Shown: in pieces, positions 43,845 through 51,898 of the stretch
How the letters are laid out: each line of letters opens with the position of its first letter
Position numbering within the stretch: the stretch's first letter is position 1
DNA from: Saccharopolyspora galaxeae
GTDB lineage: Bacteria; Actinomycetota; Actinomycetes; Mycobacteriales; Pseudonocardiaceae
Assembly: GCF_016526145.1 (NCBI RefSeq)
Contig: NZ_JADDUE010000011.1
Coordinates: 124,001-188,000 of the forward strand
DNA: 64,000 bases
Reading direction: 5' to 3'
Program-made: the position numbers and the translations under genes
The notes under the pieces: model-generated
Database searches by the model: none
The model's input: only the letters and a program-made list of their open reading frames with translations
What the model was told of the DNA's origin: nothing

Positions 43845-45942
43845 GCCGCGCACCGTCGCCACCCACTGCCCCTATTGCGCCTTGCAGTGCGGAACCCGAC
43901 TCACCTGCGAACGCGCGGGCGTGACCGTGGTTCCGACGGACTTCCCGGTGAACCGGGGCGGGTTGTGCCAGAAGGGCTGGACCGCGACGTCCCTGTTGGA
44001 CGTTCCGGACCGCTTGGTGCATCCGATGGTCCGCCGCGGCGGGGAACTCGTGGCCGCGGACTGGGACACAGCGCTGGGAACCGTCGCCGATCGGCTGCGG
44101 GGATTGCGCGCCGAACACGGCCCGGACGCGGTTGCCGTGTTCGGCGGCGGCGGGCTGACCAACGAGAAGGCTTACCTGCTCGGGAAGTTCGCCAGGCTGG
44201 CGCTGGGCACCAGCCGGATCGACTACAACGGGCGGTTCTGCATGTCCTCGGCCGCGGCTGCGGGCAACGCCGCGTTCGGGCTGGACCGCGGGCTGCCGTT
44301 CCCGGTGACCGACCTGGGCGCGGCGGACGTGGTGCTGCTGGCCGGTGCGAACCCGGCGGAGACGATGCCGCCGCTGATGCAGCACCTCGCCCGGCCGGAC
44401 CTGGTCGTGATCGACCCGCGGCGCACCGCCACAGCCGAGCGCGCGGCGCTGCACCTGCAACCCGCACCGGGCACGGATCTCGCGCTGGCGCTGGGTCTGC
44501 TGCACGTCGCGGTCGTCGACGGCTGGTACGACGACGGCTACGTACGCGAGCGCACCAGCGGTTTCGACGCGGCTCGGCAACGGGCGATGACGTGGTGGCC
44601 GGAGCGGGTCGAACGGGTCACCGGGGTGCCGGTGGGCGCGCAACGCGCGGCGGTGCGGATGCTGGCGCAGGCCGAGCGGGCTTACGTGCTCACCGGCCGC
44701 GGCGCCGAGCAGCACAGCAAGGGCACCGACACCGTCGCCGCGTTCATCAACCTGTCGCTGGCGCTGGGCCTGCCGGGCCGCGAAGGCAGCGGCTACGGCT
44801 GCCTGACCGGACAGGGCAACGGGCAGGGCGGCCGGGAACACGGGCAGAAGGCCGATCAGCTGCCCGGCTACCGGATGATCACCGACGAGGCCGCTCGCGA
44901 ACACGTCTCCCGGATCTGGGGCGTGCCGCCGGAGACCCTGCCGGGACCGGGCAGCAGCGCCTACGAGCTGCTGAACGGGCTCGGCACCCCGCACGGCCCC
45001 CGCGCGATGCTGGTTTTCGGCTCGAACCCGGCCGTTTCCGCGCCGCACGCCGCGCACATCACCGCACGTCTGTCCAGTTTGGACTTCTTGGTGGTGGCGG
45101 ACTTCGTGCCGTCGGAGACCGCGCGGATGGCCGACGTGGTGCTGCCGGTGACGCAGTGGGCCGAGGAGGACGGCACCATGACCAACCTCGAAGGCCGCGT
45201 GTTGCGCCGCCGCCGGTTGCAGAACCCGCCCGGGCACGTCCGCTCCGACCTCGAAGTGCTGCACGGGCTGGCGCGGCGGCTGGGCGAACCGGCGCAGCGC
45301 TACCCCACTGCACCGCGCGAAGTGTTCGAGGAGCTGCGGCGCGCCTCCGCAGGCGGCAAGGCCGACTACTCCGGCATCGACTACGAACGCCTCGACGCCG
45401 AGGCGCTGCACTGGCCGTGCCCGGCGGAAGGCCCGGACGGGACCGCTCATCCCGGCACTCCGCGGCTGTTCCTGCACGGCTTCGCCCACCCGGACGGGCG
45501 GGCGCGGTTCGCAGCGGTCGAGCACCGCGCCGCGGCCGAGTCCGTGCGCGCGGAGTTCCCGCTGCTCGCCACCACCGGCCGCGAGCTGGCGCAGTACCAA
45601 TCCGGTGCGCAAACCCGCCGGGTCGCCGAACTCGACGCAGCGGCACCGGAGGCGTTCGTCGAGGTCCATCCGGACACCGCAGAACGCGCCGGGCTGCGCG
45701 CGGGCGCTCTGGCGGTGGTGACCTCCGCGCGCGGCGAAGTGGTTGCGCGCGTGCGGCTGGTCGCGTCGATGCGCACCGACACCGTGTTCCTGCCGTTCCA
45801 CTTCCCGGGCGATGGCCGCGCGAACCTGCTCACCAACCCGGCGCTGGACCCGCGCAGCCGGATGCCGGAGTTCAAGGTCGCCGCGGTGCGGATCGGCCCG
45901 CACCCGCCTGGAACCACGGCTGCCGAGGAGGTGCCCGCGTGA
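43837..45942 (+). CDS. nasA: Assimilatory nitrate reductase catalytic subunit
   Basis: A 701-residue Mo-bis-MGD oxidoreductase that reduces nitrate to nitrite in the cytosol. The N-terminal [4Fe-4S] ligands are HCPYCALQCG and GGLCQKG. The molybdenum ligand Cys is in YNGRFCMSSAAAAGN. The LTGQGNGQGGREHGQKADQLPGYR segment is typical of NasA, as is the C-terminal molydopterin-binding domain with ATTGRELAQYQSGAQTRRV. No signal peptide is present, consistent with an assimilatory rather than periplasmic enzyme. The start overlaps narK and its end overlaps the electron-transfer gene. Confidence 0.93.
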   Translation: MPEPRTVATHCPYCALQCGTRLTCERAGVTVVPTDFPVNRGGLCQKGWTATSLLDVPDRLVHPMVRRGGELVAADWDTALGTVADRLRGLRAEHGPDAVAVFGGGGLTNEKAYLLGKFARLALGTSRIDYNGRFCMSSAAAAGNAAFGLDRGLPFPVTDLGAADVVLLAGANPAETMPPLMQHLARPDLVVIDPRRTATAERAALHLQPAPGTDLALALGLLHVAVVDGWYDDGYVRERTSGFDAARQRAMTWWPERVERVTGVPVGAQRAAVRMLAQAERAYVLTGRGAEQHSKGTDTVAAFINLSLALGLPGREGSGYGCLTGQGNGQGGREHGQKADQLPGYRMITDEAAREHVSRIWGVPPETLPGPGSSAYELLNGLGTPHGPRAMLVFGSNPAVSAPHAAHITARLSSLDFLVVADFVPSETARMADVVLPVTQWAEEDGTMTNLEGRVLRRRRLQNPPGHVRSDLEVLHGLARRLGEPAQRYPTAPREVFEELRRASAGGKADYSGIDYERLDAEALHWPCPAEGPDGTAHPGTPRLFLHGFAHPDGRARFAAVEHRAAAESVRAEFPLLATTGRELAQYQSGAQTRRVAELDAAAPEAFVEVHPDTAERAGLRAGALAVVTSARGEVVARVRLVASMRTDTVFLPFHFPGDGRANLLTNPALDPRSRMPEFKVAAVRIGPHPPGTTAAEEVPA

Positions 45943-47345
45943 GCCACGTGCTGGTCATCGGGAACGGCCCGGCCGCGCACCGACTGGTGGAGCGGCTGCG
46001 CCACCACGGGCACCACGGGCCGATCACCGTGCTGGGTCAGGAGCCGCGTCCTGCGTACAACCGGGTGCTGCTGGGCTCGGTACTGGACGGGACGCTCAGT
46101 CCGGACTCGATCACGCTGCCGGAGTCCGAAGCGCAAGTGCGGCTCGGCGTGACCGCCACCGCCATCGATCCGGCGCGGCAGCTCGTGCGCACCACCACCG
46201 GCGTGGTGCACCGCTACGACGAGCTCGTGCTGGCCACCGGAGCGCGGGCGACCGTGCCGGGAATTCCCGGGGTGCGGAGCGGGAACGGCGGACTCGCGGA
46301 CGGCGTGACGACGCTGCGCACGCTGGCCGATTGCGAACGGATAGCCCGTGACGCGCGGCGTGCGGTCGTGCTCGGCGGCGGAGTGCTCGGAGTCGAGACC
46401 GCGCGCGGGCTCCAAGGCCGCGGCATCGACGTCACGCTCGTGCACCCGCAGCCGCATCCGATGGACCGCCAGCTCGATGCCGCCGGTGGCGAACTGCTCG
46501 CGGAGCACCTGCGAGGTATGGGCGTGGCCACCGAGCTGGGCCGTCGCGCGGTGACCTACCGGCCCGGCGAACTCGTGCTCGACGACGGCCGGGTGCTGCG
46601 GGCCGACGCGCTCGTGCTGTGCACCGGGGTGCAGCCGGAGACGGACACGGCGGGCACGGCCGGGCTCGCGGTCGGGCGCGGCGTGCTCGTGGACGACCGG
46701 ATGCGCACCACCGACCCGCACGTGCACGCGATCGGCGACTGCGCCGAGCACGACGGGCTGGTGCCGGGGCTGATCGCGCCCGCTTGGGAGCAGGCGGACG
46801 TGCTCGCGCAGGTGCTCACCGGCGGGCACGCGCGTTATGCGCCCGCAGGCAGCGTGACCCGGCTGAAGGCTCGCGGCATCGACCTGTCCGCCATCGGCGC
46901 GGCGTCCAGTTTGGACGGTTCGCGGACCGATGTGGAGCTGGTGACCGTGGCCGATCCGGCGCGCGGCCGGTACGCGAAGCTCGCGCTGCGCCGGGACCGG
47001 GTCGCCGGTGCCGTGCTGATCGGGTTCCCGCAGGCCGGTGCCGCGATCGGCCAGCTGCACGAGCGCGACCTGCCCGTGCCCGCGGACCGGCTGGGACTGC
47101 TGCTGGGCGGCGGCGCGCCCGAGCGGTCCGCACCCGCCGAACTCGCCGACGACGCGGTGCTCTGCCGCTGCAACAACGTCACCAAGAACCGCCTCGTGCG
47201 GGCCTTCCACGACGGTGCTCGCGACGCCGGCGCGCTCGCGCGGGCGACCAGGGCGACCACCGGCTGCGGCGGCTGCGGCGACGAGGTGCGCCGGCTCTGC
47301 GGCGCCTTGCTGGAGACCTCGACCGAACAGGAGGGAGCGGCATGA
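45939..47345 (+). CDS. FAD/NAD(P)H oxidoreductase with BFD-type [2Fe-2S] domain (NasB-like electron-transfer subunit)
   Basis: A 468-residue flavoprotein homologous to the N-terminal part of NirB: FAD motif VIGNGPAAHRLVERL, NAD motif AVVLGGGVLGVETARGL, HAIGDCAEHDG, then a BFD-like Cys set (LCRCNNVTKNRLV...TTGCGGCGDEV). It should pass electrons from NAD(P)H to NasA, like Bacillus NasB. The GTG overlaps the nasA stop (GTGA) and has GAGGAGG upstream. The end overlaps the nirB ATG. NasC and ferredoxin-dependent schemes are possible alternatives. Confidence 0.88.
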   Translation: MSHVLVIGNGPAAHRLVERLRHHGHHGPITVLGQEPRPAYNRVLLGSVLDGTLSPDSITLPESEAQVRLGVTATAIDPARQLVRTTTGVVHRYDELVLATGARATVPGIPGVRSGNGGLADGVTTLRTLADCERIARDARRAVVLGGGVLGVETARGLQGRGIDVTLVHPQPHPMDRQLDAAGGELLAEHLRGMGVATELGRRAVTYRPGELVLDDGRVLRADALVLCTGVQPETDTAGTAGLAVGRGVLVDDRMRTTDPHVHAIGDCAEHDGLVPGLIAPAWEQADVLAQVLTGGHARYAPAGSVTRLKARGIDLSAIGAASSLDGSRTDVELVTVADPARGRYAKLALRRDRVAGAVLIGFPQAGAAIGQLHERDLPVPADRLGLLLGGGAPERSAPAELADDAVLCRCNNVTKNRLVRAFHDGARDAGALARATRATTGCGGCGDEVRRLCGALLETSTEQEGAA

Positions 47346-49867
47346 CCCGGACCCTTGTCGTGATCGGCCACGGAATGGTCGGCCACCGCCTCGTGCAAGA
47401 CCTGCGCGCCCGCGATGCGGCGGGTACCTGGCGGGTGGTGGTGCTGGCCGAGGAGCCGCACGCCGCTTATGACCGGGTGGCGCTGTCGTCCTACTTGGAC
47501 GGCAAGAGCGCCGCGGACCTGAGCCTGGCCGGGCCGGACTTCCGCACCGATCCGGCCGTCGAGCTGCGACTGGACTGCGGCGCCGCGCGCATCGACCGCG
47601 CGGAGCGGACGGTGACCACCACCGGCGGTGCACAGCTCGGCTACGACGCGCTGGTGCTGGCCACCGGCTCGCGCCCGTTCGTGCCGCCGGTGCCCGGGCA
47701 CCAGCTGGCCGGCTGCCACGTGTACCGCACGCTCGACGATCTGGACGCCATCCGGGACGAAGCGGTCCCCGACCGGCCCGGCGTGGTCATCGGCGGCGGT
47801 CTGCTCGGGCTGGAAGCGGCCAACGCCTTGCGGCTGCTGGGCATGCGCCCGCACGTGGTGGAGATGGCGCCGCGGCTGATGCCGATGCAGGTCGACGAAG
47901 GCGGCGGACAGGTGCTCGCCAAGCTCGTCGGGGACCTCGGGCTCGAGTTGCACTGCGACGTCGCCACGCAGTCCATCGACGCCGGGCCGGACGGCCGGGT
48001 AGCCGGGGTGACGCTGTCCGACGGGACCTCGGTGGAGACGGACCTGGTCGTGTTCTCCGCCGGGATCCGCCCGCGCGACGAACTCGCCGAGCCGGCCGGG
48101 CTGCACCGCGCCCATCGCGGCGGCGTGCTCGTCGACGACCGCTGCCGCACCAGCGACGAGCGCATCTGGGCGGTCGGCGAGTGCGCGGCGGTCGAAGGCC
48201 GTTGCTACGGCCTGGTCGCGCCCGGCTACAGCATGGCCGAGGTCGTCGTGGCCCAGCTGCTGGAGCTGGGCGACGACCCGTTCCCCGGCGCCGACATGTC
48301 GACGAAGCTCAAACTGCTCGGCGTCGACGTGGCCAGCTTCGGCGACGCGCACGGGAGCAACGCGGGCGCGCTGGAGGTCGTCTACGCCAACAACGCCGCG
48401 GGCACCTACGCGAAGCTGGTGCTCAGCGACGACGCCTCGACGCTGCTCGGCGGGGTGCTGGTGGGCGATGCGAGCGCGTACGCGGCGCTGCGTCCGCTGA
48501 TCGGGCGGGAACTACCGGCTCCGCCGGAGCAACTGCTGCTGCCCGCGGGCTCGGGTGCGGACGCCGCAGCGCTGCCCGGCGATGCGCTCGTCTGCTCCTG
48601 CAACAACGTGTCCAAAGCGGACATCACCGGCGCCATCACCGGCGAGTCGCTGACCGATGTGGCGGGCGTCAAGGGCTGCACCAAGGCGGGCACCAGCTGC
48701 GGCTCCTGCGTGCCGATGCTGAAGAACCTGCTCGCCGAATGCGGCGTGGCGACCTCCGATGCGCTGTGCGAGCACTTCGGGCGATCCCGCGCCGAACTGT
48801 TCGAGATCGTCCGCGCCACCGGCATCGGCACGTTCTCCGAGCTGATCGGCAAGCACGGCACCGGGCACGGCTGCGACATCTGCAAACCCGCGGTGGCCTC
48901 GATCCTGGCCAGCCTCGGCAACGGGCACATCCTCGACGGCGAGCAGGCCGGGCTGCAGGACACCAACGACCGGTTCTTGGCGAACATGCAGCGCAACGGC
49001 AGCTACTCGGTGGTTCCGCGGGTGCCCGGCGGGGAGATCACGCCGGAGAAGCTGATCGTGCTCGGCGAGGTGGCCCGCGCGTTCGGGCTCTACACCAAGA
49101 TCACCGGTGGGCAGCGGATCGACCTGTTGGGCGCGCGGGTGGAGCAGCTGCCGCAGATCTGGCGGCGGCTGGTCGAGGCCGGTTTCGAGTCCGGGCACGC
49201 CTACGGCAAGGCGCTGCGCACGGTGAAGTCCTGCGTCGGCGACGACTGGTGCCGCTACGGGGTGCAGGACTCGGTGGCGATGGCGATCCGGATGGAGCTG
49301 CGCTACCGCGGGCTGCGCTCGCCGCACAAGGTCAAGGCCGGGGTGTCCGGCTGCGCGCGGGAGTGCGCGGAGGCGCGTTCGAAGGACTTCGGCGTCATCG
49401 CCACCGAAACCGGCTGGAACCTCTACGTCGGCGGCAACGGCGGGTTCGCCCCGCGGCACGCCGGACTGCTGGCCGCCGACCTCGACGACGAGACGCTGGT
49501 GCGGTTCGTCGACCGGTTCCTGATGTTCTACGTGCGCACCGCCGACCGGTTGCAGCGCACCGCCGCGTGGATCGAGGCCATGGACGGCGGGATCGAGCAC
49601 CTCCGCGCGGTGGTGGTCGGCGACTCCCTGGGCATCGCCGCGGAACTGGAGGCCGCGATGGCCGAGCACGTCGCCGGCTACACCGACGAATGGGCCGGGG
49701 TGCTGCAAGACCCGGCGAAGTTGTCCCGCTTCGTCTCGTTCGTCAACGCCCCCGGAACGCCGGATCCGACGATCAGCTTCACCGAGGAACGCGGCCGGGT
49801 CCGGCCCGGTCCGGTGGCGCTGCCGATGCCGTCCGCGCGCGCCGGGTCCGAGGAGGTCTCCGCATGA
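47342..49867 (+). CDS. nirB: NAD(P)H nitrite reductase, large subunit
   Basis: An 841-residue siroheme enzyme reducing nitrite to ammonium with NAD(P)H. In order come FAD (VIGHGMVGHRLVQDL), NAD (VVIGGGLLGLEAANAL), the BFD-type Cys set (VCSCNNVSKADITGA...KAGTSCGSCVPML), a second Cys pair (HGCDICKPAV), then the ferredoxin-like and siroheme/[4Fe-4S] domains with SCVGDDWCRYG and GVSGCARECAEARSKDFG. It is full length for NirB. It is translationally coupled at both ends (ATGA with the preceding gene and with nirD). Confidence 0.95.
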   Translation: MTRTLVVIGHGMVGHRLVQDLRARDAAGTWRVVVLAEEPHAAYDRVALSSYLDGKSAADLSLAGPDFRTDPAVELRLDCGAARIDRAERTVTTTGGAQLGYDALVLATGSRPFVPPVPGHQLAGCHVYRTLDDLDAIRDEAVPDRPGVVIGGGLLGLEAANALRLLGMRPHVVEMAPRLMPMQVDEGGGQVLAKLVGDLGLELHCDVATQSIDAGPDGRVAGVTLSDGTSVETDLVVFSAGIRPRDELAEPAGLHRAHRGGVLVDDRCRTSDERIWAVGECAAVEGRCYGLVAPGYSMAEVVVAQLLELGDDPFPGADMSTKLKLLGVDVASFGDAHGSNAGALEVVYANNAAGTYAKLVLSDDASTLLGGVLVGDASAYAALRPLIGRELPAPPEQLLLPAGSGADAAALPGDALVCSCNNVSKADITGAITGESLTDVAGVKGCTKAGTSCGSCVPMLKNLLAECGVATSDALCEHFGRSRAELFEIVRATGIGTFSELIGKHGTGHGCDICKPAVASILASLGNGHILDGEQAGLQDTNDRFLANMQRNGSYSVVPRVPGGEITPEKLIVLGEVARAFGLYTKITGGQRIDLLGARVEQLPQIWRRLVEAGFESGHAYGKALRTVKSCVGDDWCRYGVQDSVAMAIRMELRYRGLRSPHKVKAGVSGCARECAEARSKDFGVIATETGWNLYVGGNGGFAPRHAGLLAADLDDETLVRFVDRFLMFYVRTADRLQRTAAWIEAMDGGIEHLRAVVVGDSLGIAAELEAAMAEHVAGYTDEWAGVLQDPAKLSRFVSFVNAPGTPDPTISFTEERGRVRPGPVALPMPSARAGSEEVSA

Positions 49868-50187
49868 GCTGGCAATCCATCTGCCCGTTGAGCGCGGTGC
49901 CGCCCGCCTGCGGTGTTCCCGCGCTGCTCGGCGGCTATCCGGTCGCGGTGTTCCGCACCACCGACGACGAGCTGTTCGCGGTCGGCGGCGTCGATCCGCT
50001 CTGCGGAGCGGGTGTGATCAGCCGCGGCATCGTCGGTGACCGCGGCGGCGAACCGACGGTGGCCTCGCCGTTGCTCAAGCAGGTCTACTCGCTGCGCACC
50101 GGCGAATGCCTGGACGAGCCCGCGGCGAAGCTGCCGACCTACCGGGTGCGGCTGCGCGACGAGATGGTGGAGATCGCAGTCCCGTGA
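49864..50187 (+). CDS. nirD: Nitrite reductase small subunit
   Basis: A 107-residue Rieske-fold protein of the NirD family. It has the fold signature DDELFAVGGVDPLCGAGVISRGIVGD and SPLLKQVYSLRTGECLDEP. The CxH and CxxH ligands of a true Rieske cluster are absent, which is normal for NirD, so it acts as a structural partner of NirB. Its ATG lies within the nirB end (ATGA), and its stop overlaps a possible GTG of the next gene. Confidence 0.93.
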   Translation: MSWQSICPLSAVPPACGVPALLGGYPVAVFRTTDDELFAVGGVDPLCGAGVISRGIVGDRGGEPTVASPLLKQVYSLRTGECLDEPAAKLPTYRVRLRDEMVEIAVP

Positions 50188-50264
50188 CTGCGCGGACGAA
50201 CGCACCGGACTACGACCGGCATCGGTTCCCGCCGGTTGCCGGCACCGATGAAGGACGCGCACGG

Positions 50265-50960
50265 ATGCGCGCAAGCATGAAAGCCACACCTCCCCTGCTG
50301 CTCGTCGCGCACGGAACCCGCGACCCCGCCGGTCCCGTCGTCGTCGAACGCATCGCGGCGGCGGTCGCCGACCGCGCGAGCGTTCCGGTGCACGTCGCCT
50401 ACGTCGACGTCATCGGCCCCACCGTGGCCGAGGCGCTGGGTGCGCTGCACGGCCCCGTGGTGGTGCTGCCCGCGTTCCTGGCGTCCGGCTACCACGTGCG
50501 CACGGATCTGCCCGCGCAGATCGCCGAGGTCGGCCGCACCAGCGATGTCGCGGTGACCGCGTCGCTGGGTCCGAGTCCGGAACTCGCGGAGGCGATGCTC
50601 GACCGGCTCCTCGGAGCCGGTTGGCGCCCGGGCGAACAGGTGCTGTTGTCCGCCGCGGGCTCCTCCGACGAAGGTGCGCTCGCCGACGTGCGTACCGCGG
50701 CGAACCTGCTCGGGCGGCTGTGCGGGCAGTGGCTGCACCCGAGTTTCGTCACGACAGCCGCGCCGCTGACCGCGGACCTGTGCGCGGACGGACGCGCGGG
50801 TTTCATCGCGCCGTACCTGCTGGCGCCCGGACTGTTCCACCGCAAGCTCAACGAACTACCGGTGCACGCGGTTGCCGAACCCATCGGTGCGCACCCGCGC
50901 GTCATCGACCTCGTCGTGCGGCGGCATAGCGCGGCGTGCCGGGATTCCTTCGCCGCCTGA
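50265..50960 (+). CDS. Sirohydrochlorin chelatase (CbiX/SirB-like)
   Basis: A 231-residue class II chelatase that inserts iron (or cobalt) into sirohydrochlorin. Beside nirB the expected product is siroheme. Metal-binding His residues are in PPLLLVAHGTRDPAG and LASGYHVRTDLP. The two internally similar halves and the LLSAAGSSDEGA segment are typical. ATG 50265 has AAGGA at 9 bases. A GTG at 50184 overlapping the nirD stop would give a 27-residue extension without homology, but it would preserve the coupling seen throughout the operon. Confidence 0.88.
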   Translation: MRASMKATPPLLLVAHGTRDPAGPVVVERIAAAVADRASVPVHVAYVDVIGPTVAEALGALHGPVVVLPAFLASGYHVRTDLPAQIAEVGRTSDVAVTASLGPSPELAEAMLDRLLGAGWRPGEQVLLSAAGSSDEGALADVRTAANLLGRLCGQWLHPSFVTTAAPLTADLCADGRAGFIAPYLLAPGLFHRKLNELPVHAVAEPIGAHPRVIDLVVRRHSAACRDSFAA

Positions 50961-51114
50961 CGACCGCGGCGCGCACGCCGTCGCCGTGACCGTGCGCAGC
51001 AACGCGCGGCCGGGCAGAACACGATCGTGCTTTTCACTCCTTGTTCGATTCATTCCTTGTTCAACCTCCCGTACGCTGGACGTTTCTCAACGACATCTTC
51101 GTTCTGGAGGGCTC

Positions 51115-51666
51115 ATGACCACCGCAGCCAGTTCCGGAGGGCGTTCGGCACCGAGCCGGAGCACGTCCCGTAGCGGGACGCAGGGGCGGCGCACCGGCAC
51201 GTCGAGTTCGGGCGCTTCACGAACGTCAAGCTCCAGCGCTTCCAGCACGCGAACCCGCGGGCAAACCACCGGCAGCGGGCGCTCCCGCACCCAGACCTCG
51301 TCGCCGTCGGCGCGCAGCCAGTCCGGCAGCGGACGCACCGGCACCCAGACCTCGACGTCCGCGCGCAGCGGATCCGGTGGCGCGTCGAGCTCGGCGCAGT
51401 CGCACGGCGCGACCGTGAACCTGCCCTTCGTCACCGCGGAGTTCCACCGGCCGGACGTGCAGCTGCCGGGCCGCGAGGACTTCGCCTCCGCTGCCGAGAC
51501 CGTCCGTTCGCAACTGCCCACGCCGAAGCAGGCGCTGTTCTACGGCGGCCTGGCCGCAGGAACCGCGCTGAGCCTGCTCGAATGGCCCGTCGCGCTGGCC
51601 ATCGGCGTCGGCACCGCGGTCGTCACCAGCGGCCAAGGCGGTCAGGGCAGCGCCCAGCGGTCCTGA
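51115..51666 (+). CDS. Low-complexity Ser/Thr/Gly/Arg protein with C-terminal hydrophobic segment
   Basis: A 183-residue protein I cannot assign. Residues 1-98 are almost entirely Ser, Thr, Gly, Arg, Gln and Ala with no predicted fold. Residues 99-145 are ordinary (VNLPFVTAEFHRPDVQLPGREDF). A hydrophobic hairpin follows (FYGGLAAGTALSLLEWPVALAIGVGTAVVTSG). There is no signal peptide, so the tail would sit in the cytoplasm or be a phosphorylation target. GGAGGG precedes the ATG. The giant P-type ATPase lies 232 bases downstream on the same strand, so a functional link is plausible. Confidence 0.6.
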   Translation: MTTAASSGGRSAPSRSTSRSGTQGRRTGTSSSGASRTSSSSASSTRTRGQTTGSGRSRTQTSSPSARSQSGSGRTGTQTSTSARSGSGGASSSAQSHGATVNLPFVTAEFHRPDVQLPGREDFASAAETVRSQLPTPKQALFYGGLAAGTALSLLEWPVALAIGVGTAVVTSGQGGQGSAQRS

Positions 51667-51898
51667 CCGGACGCATTCCGGCCGAGGCGCGGGCGGCAGG
51701 ACGGCCGCCCCGCCCCGGCGATCCCGCCGGACGAATCCCCCTGCTCGGCCGCTTCGCGCGGGTGGCGCCACCCGACCCCGGCTGACCCCGCGCCGCACAC
51801 GGCGAGCACGAGCCCGGCGACCCCTTCCGCGGCCCGCACGTTCACGCGCGATTCTTCGCCGCCGCGCGCTCATTCCCGACATTCCAGGAAGGCAATCG

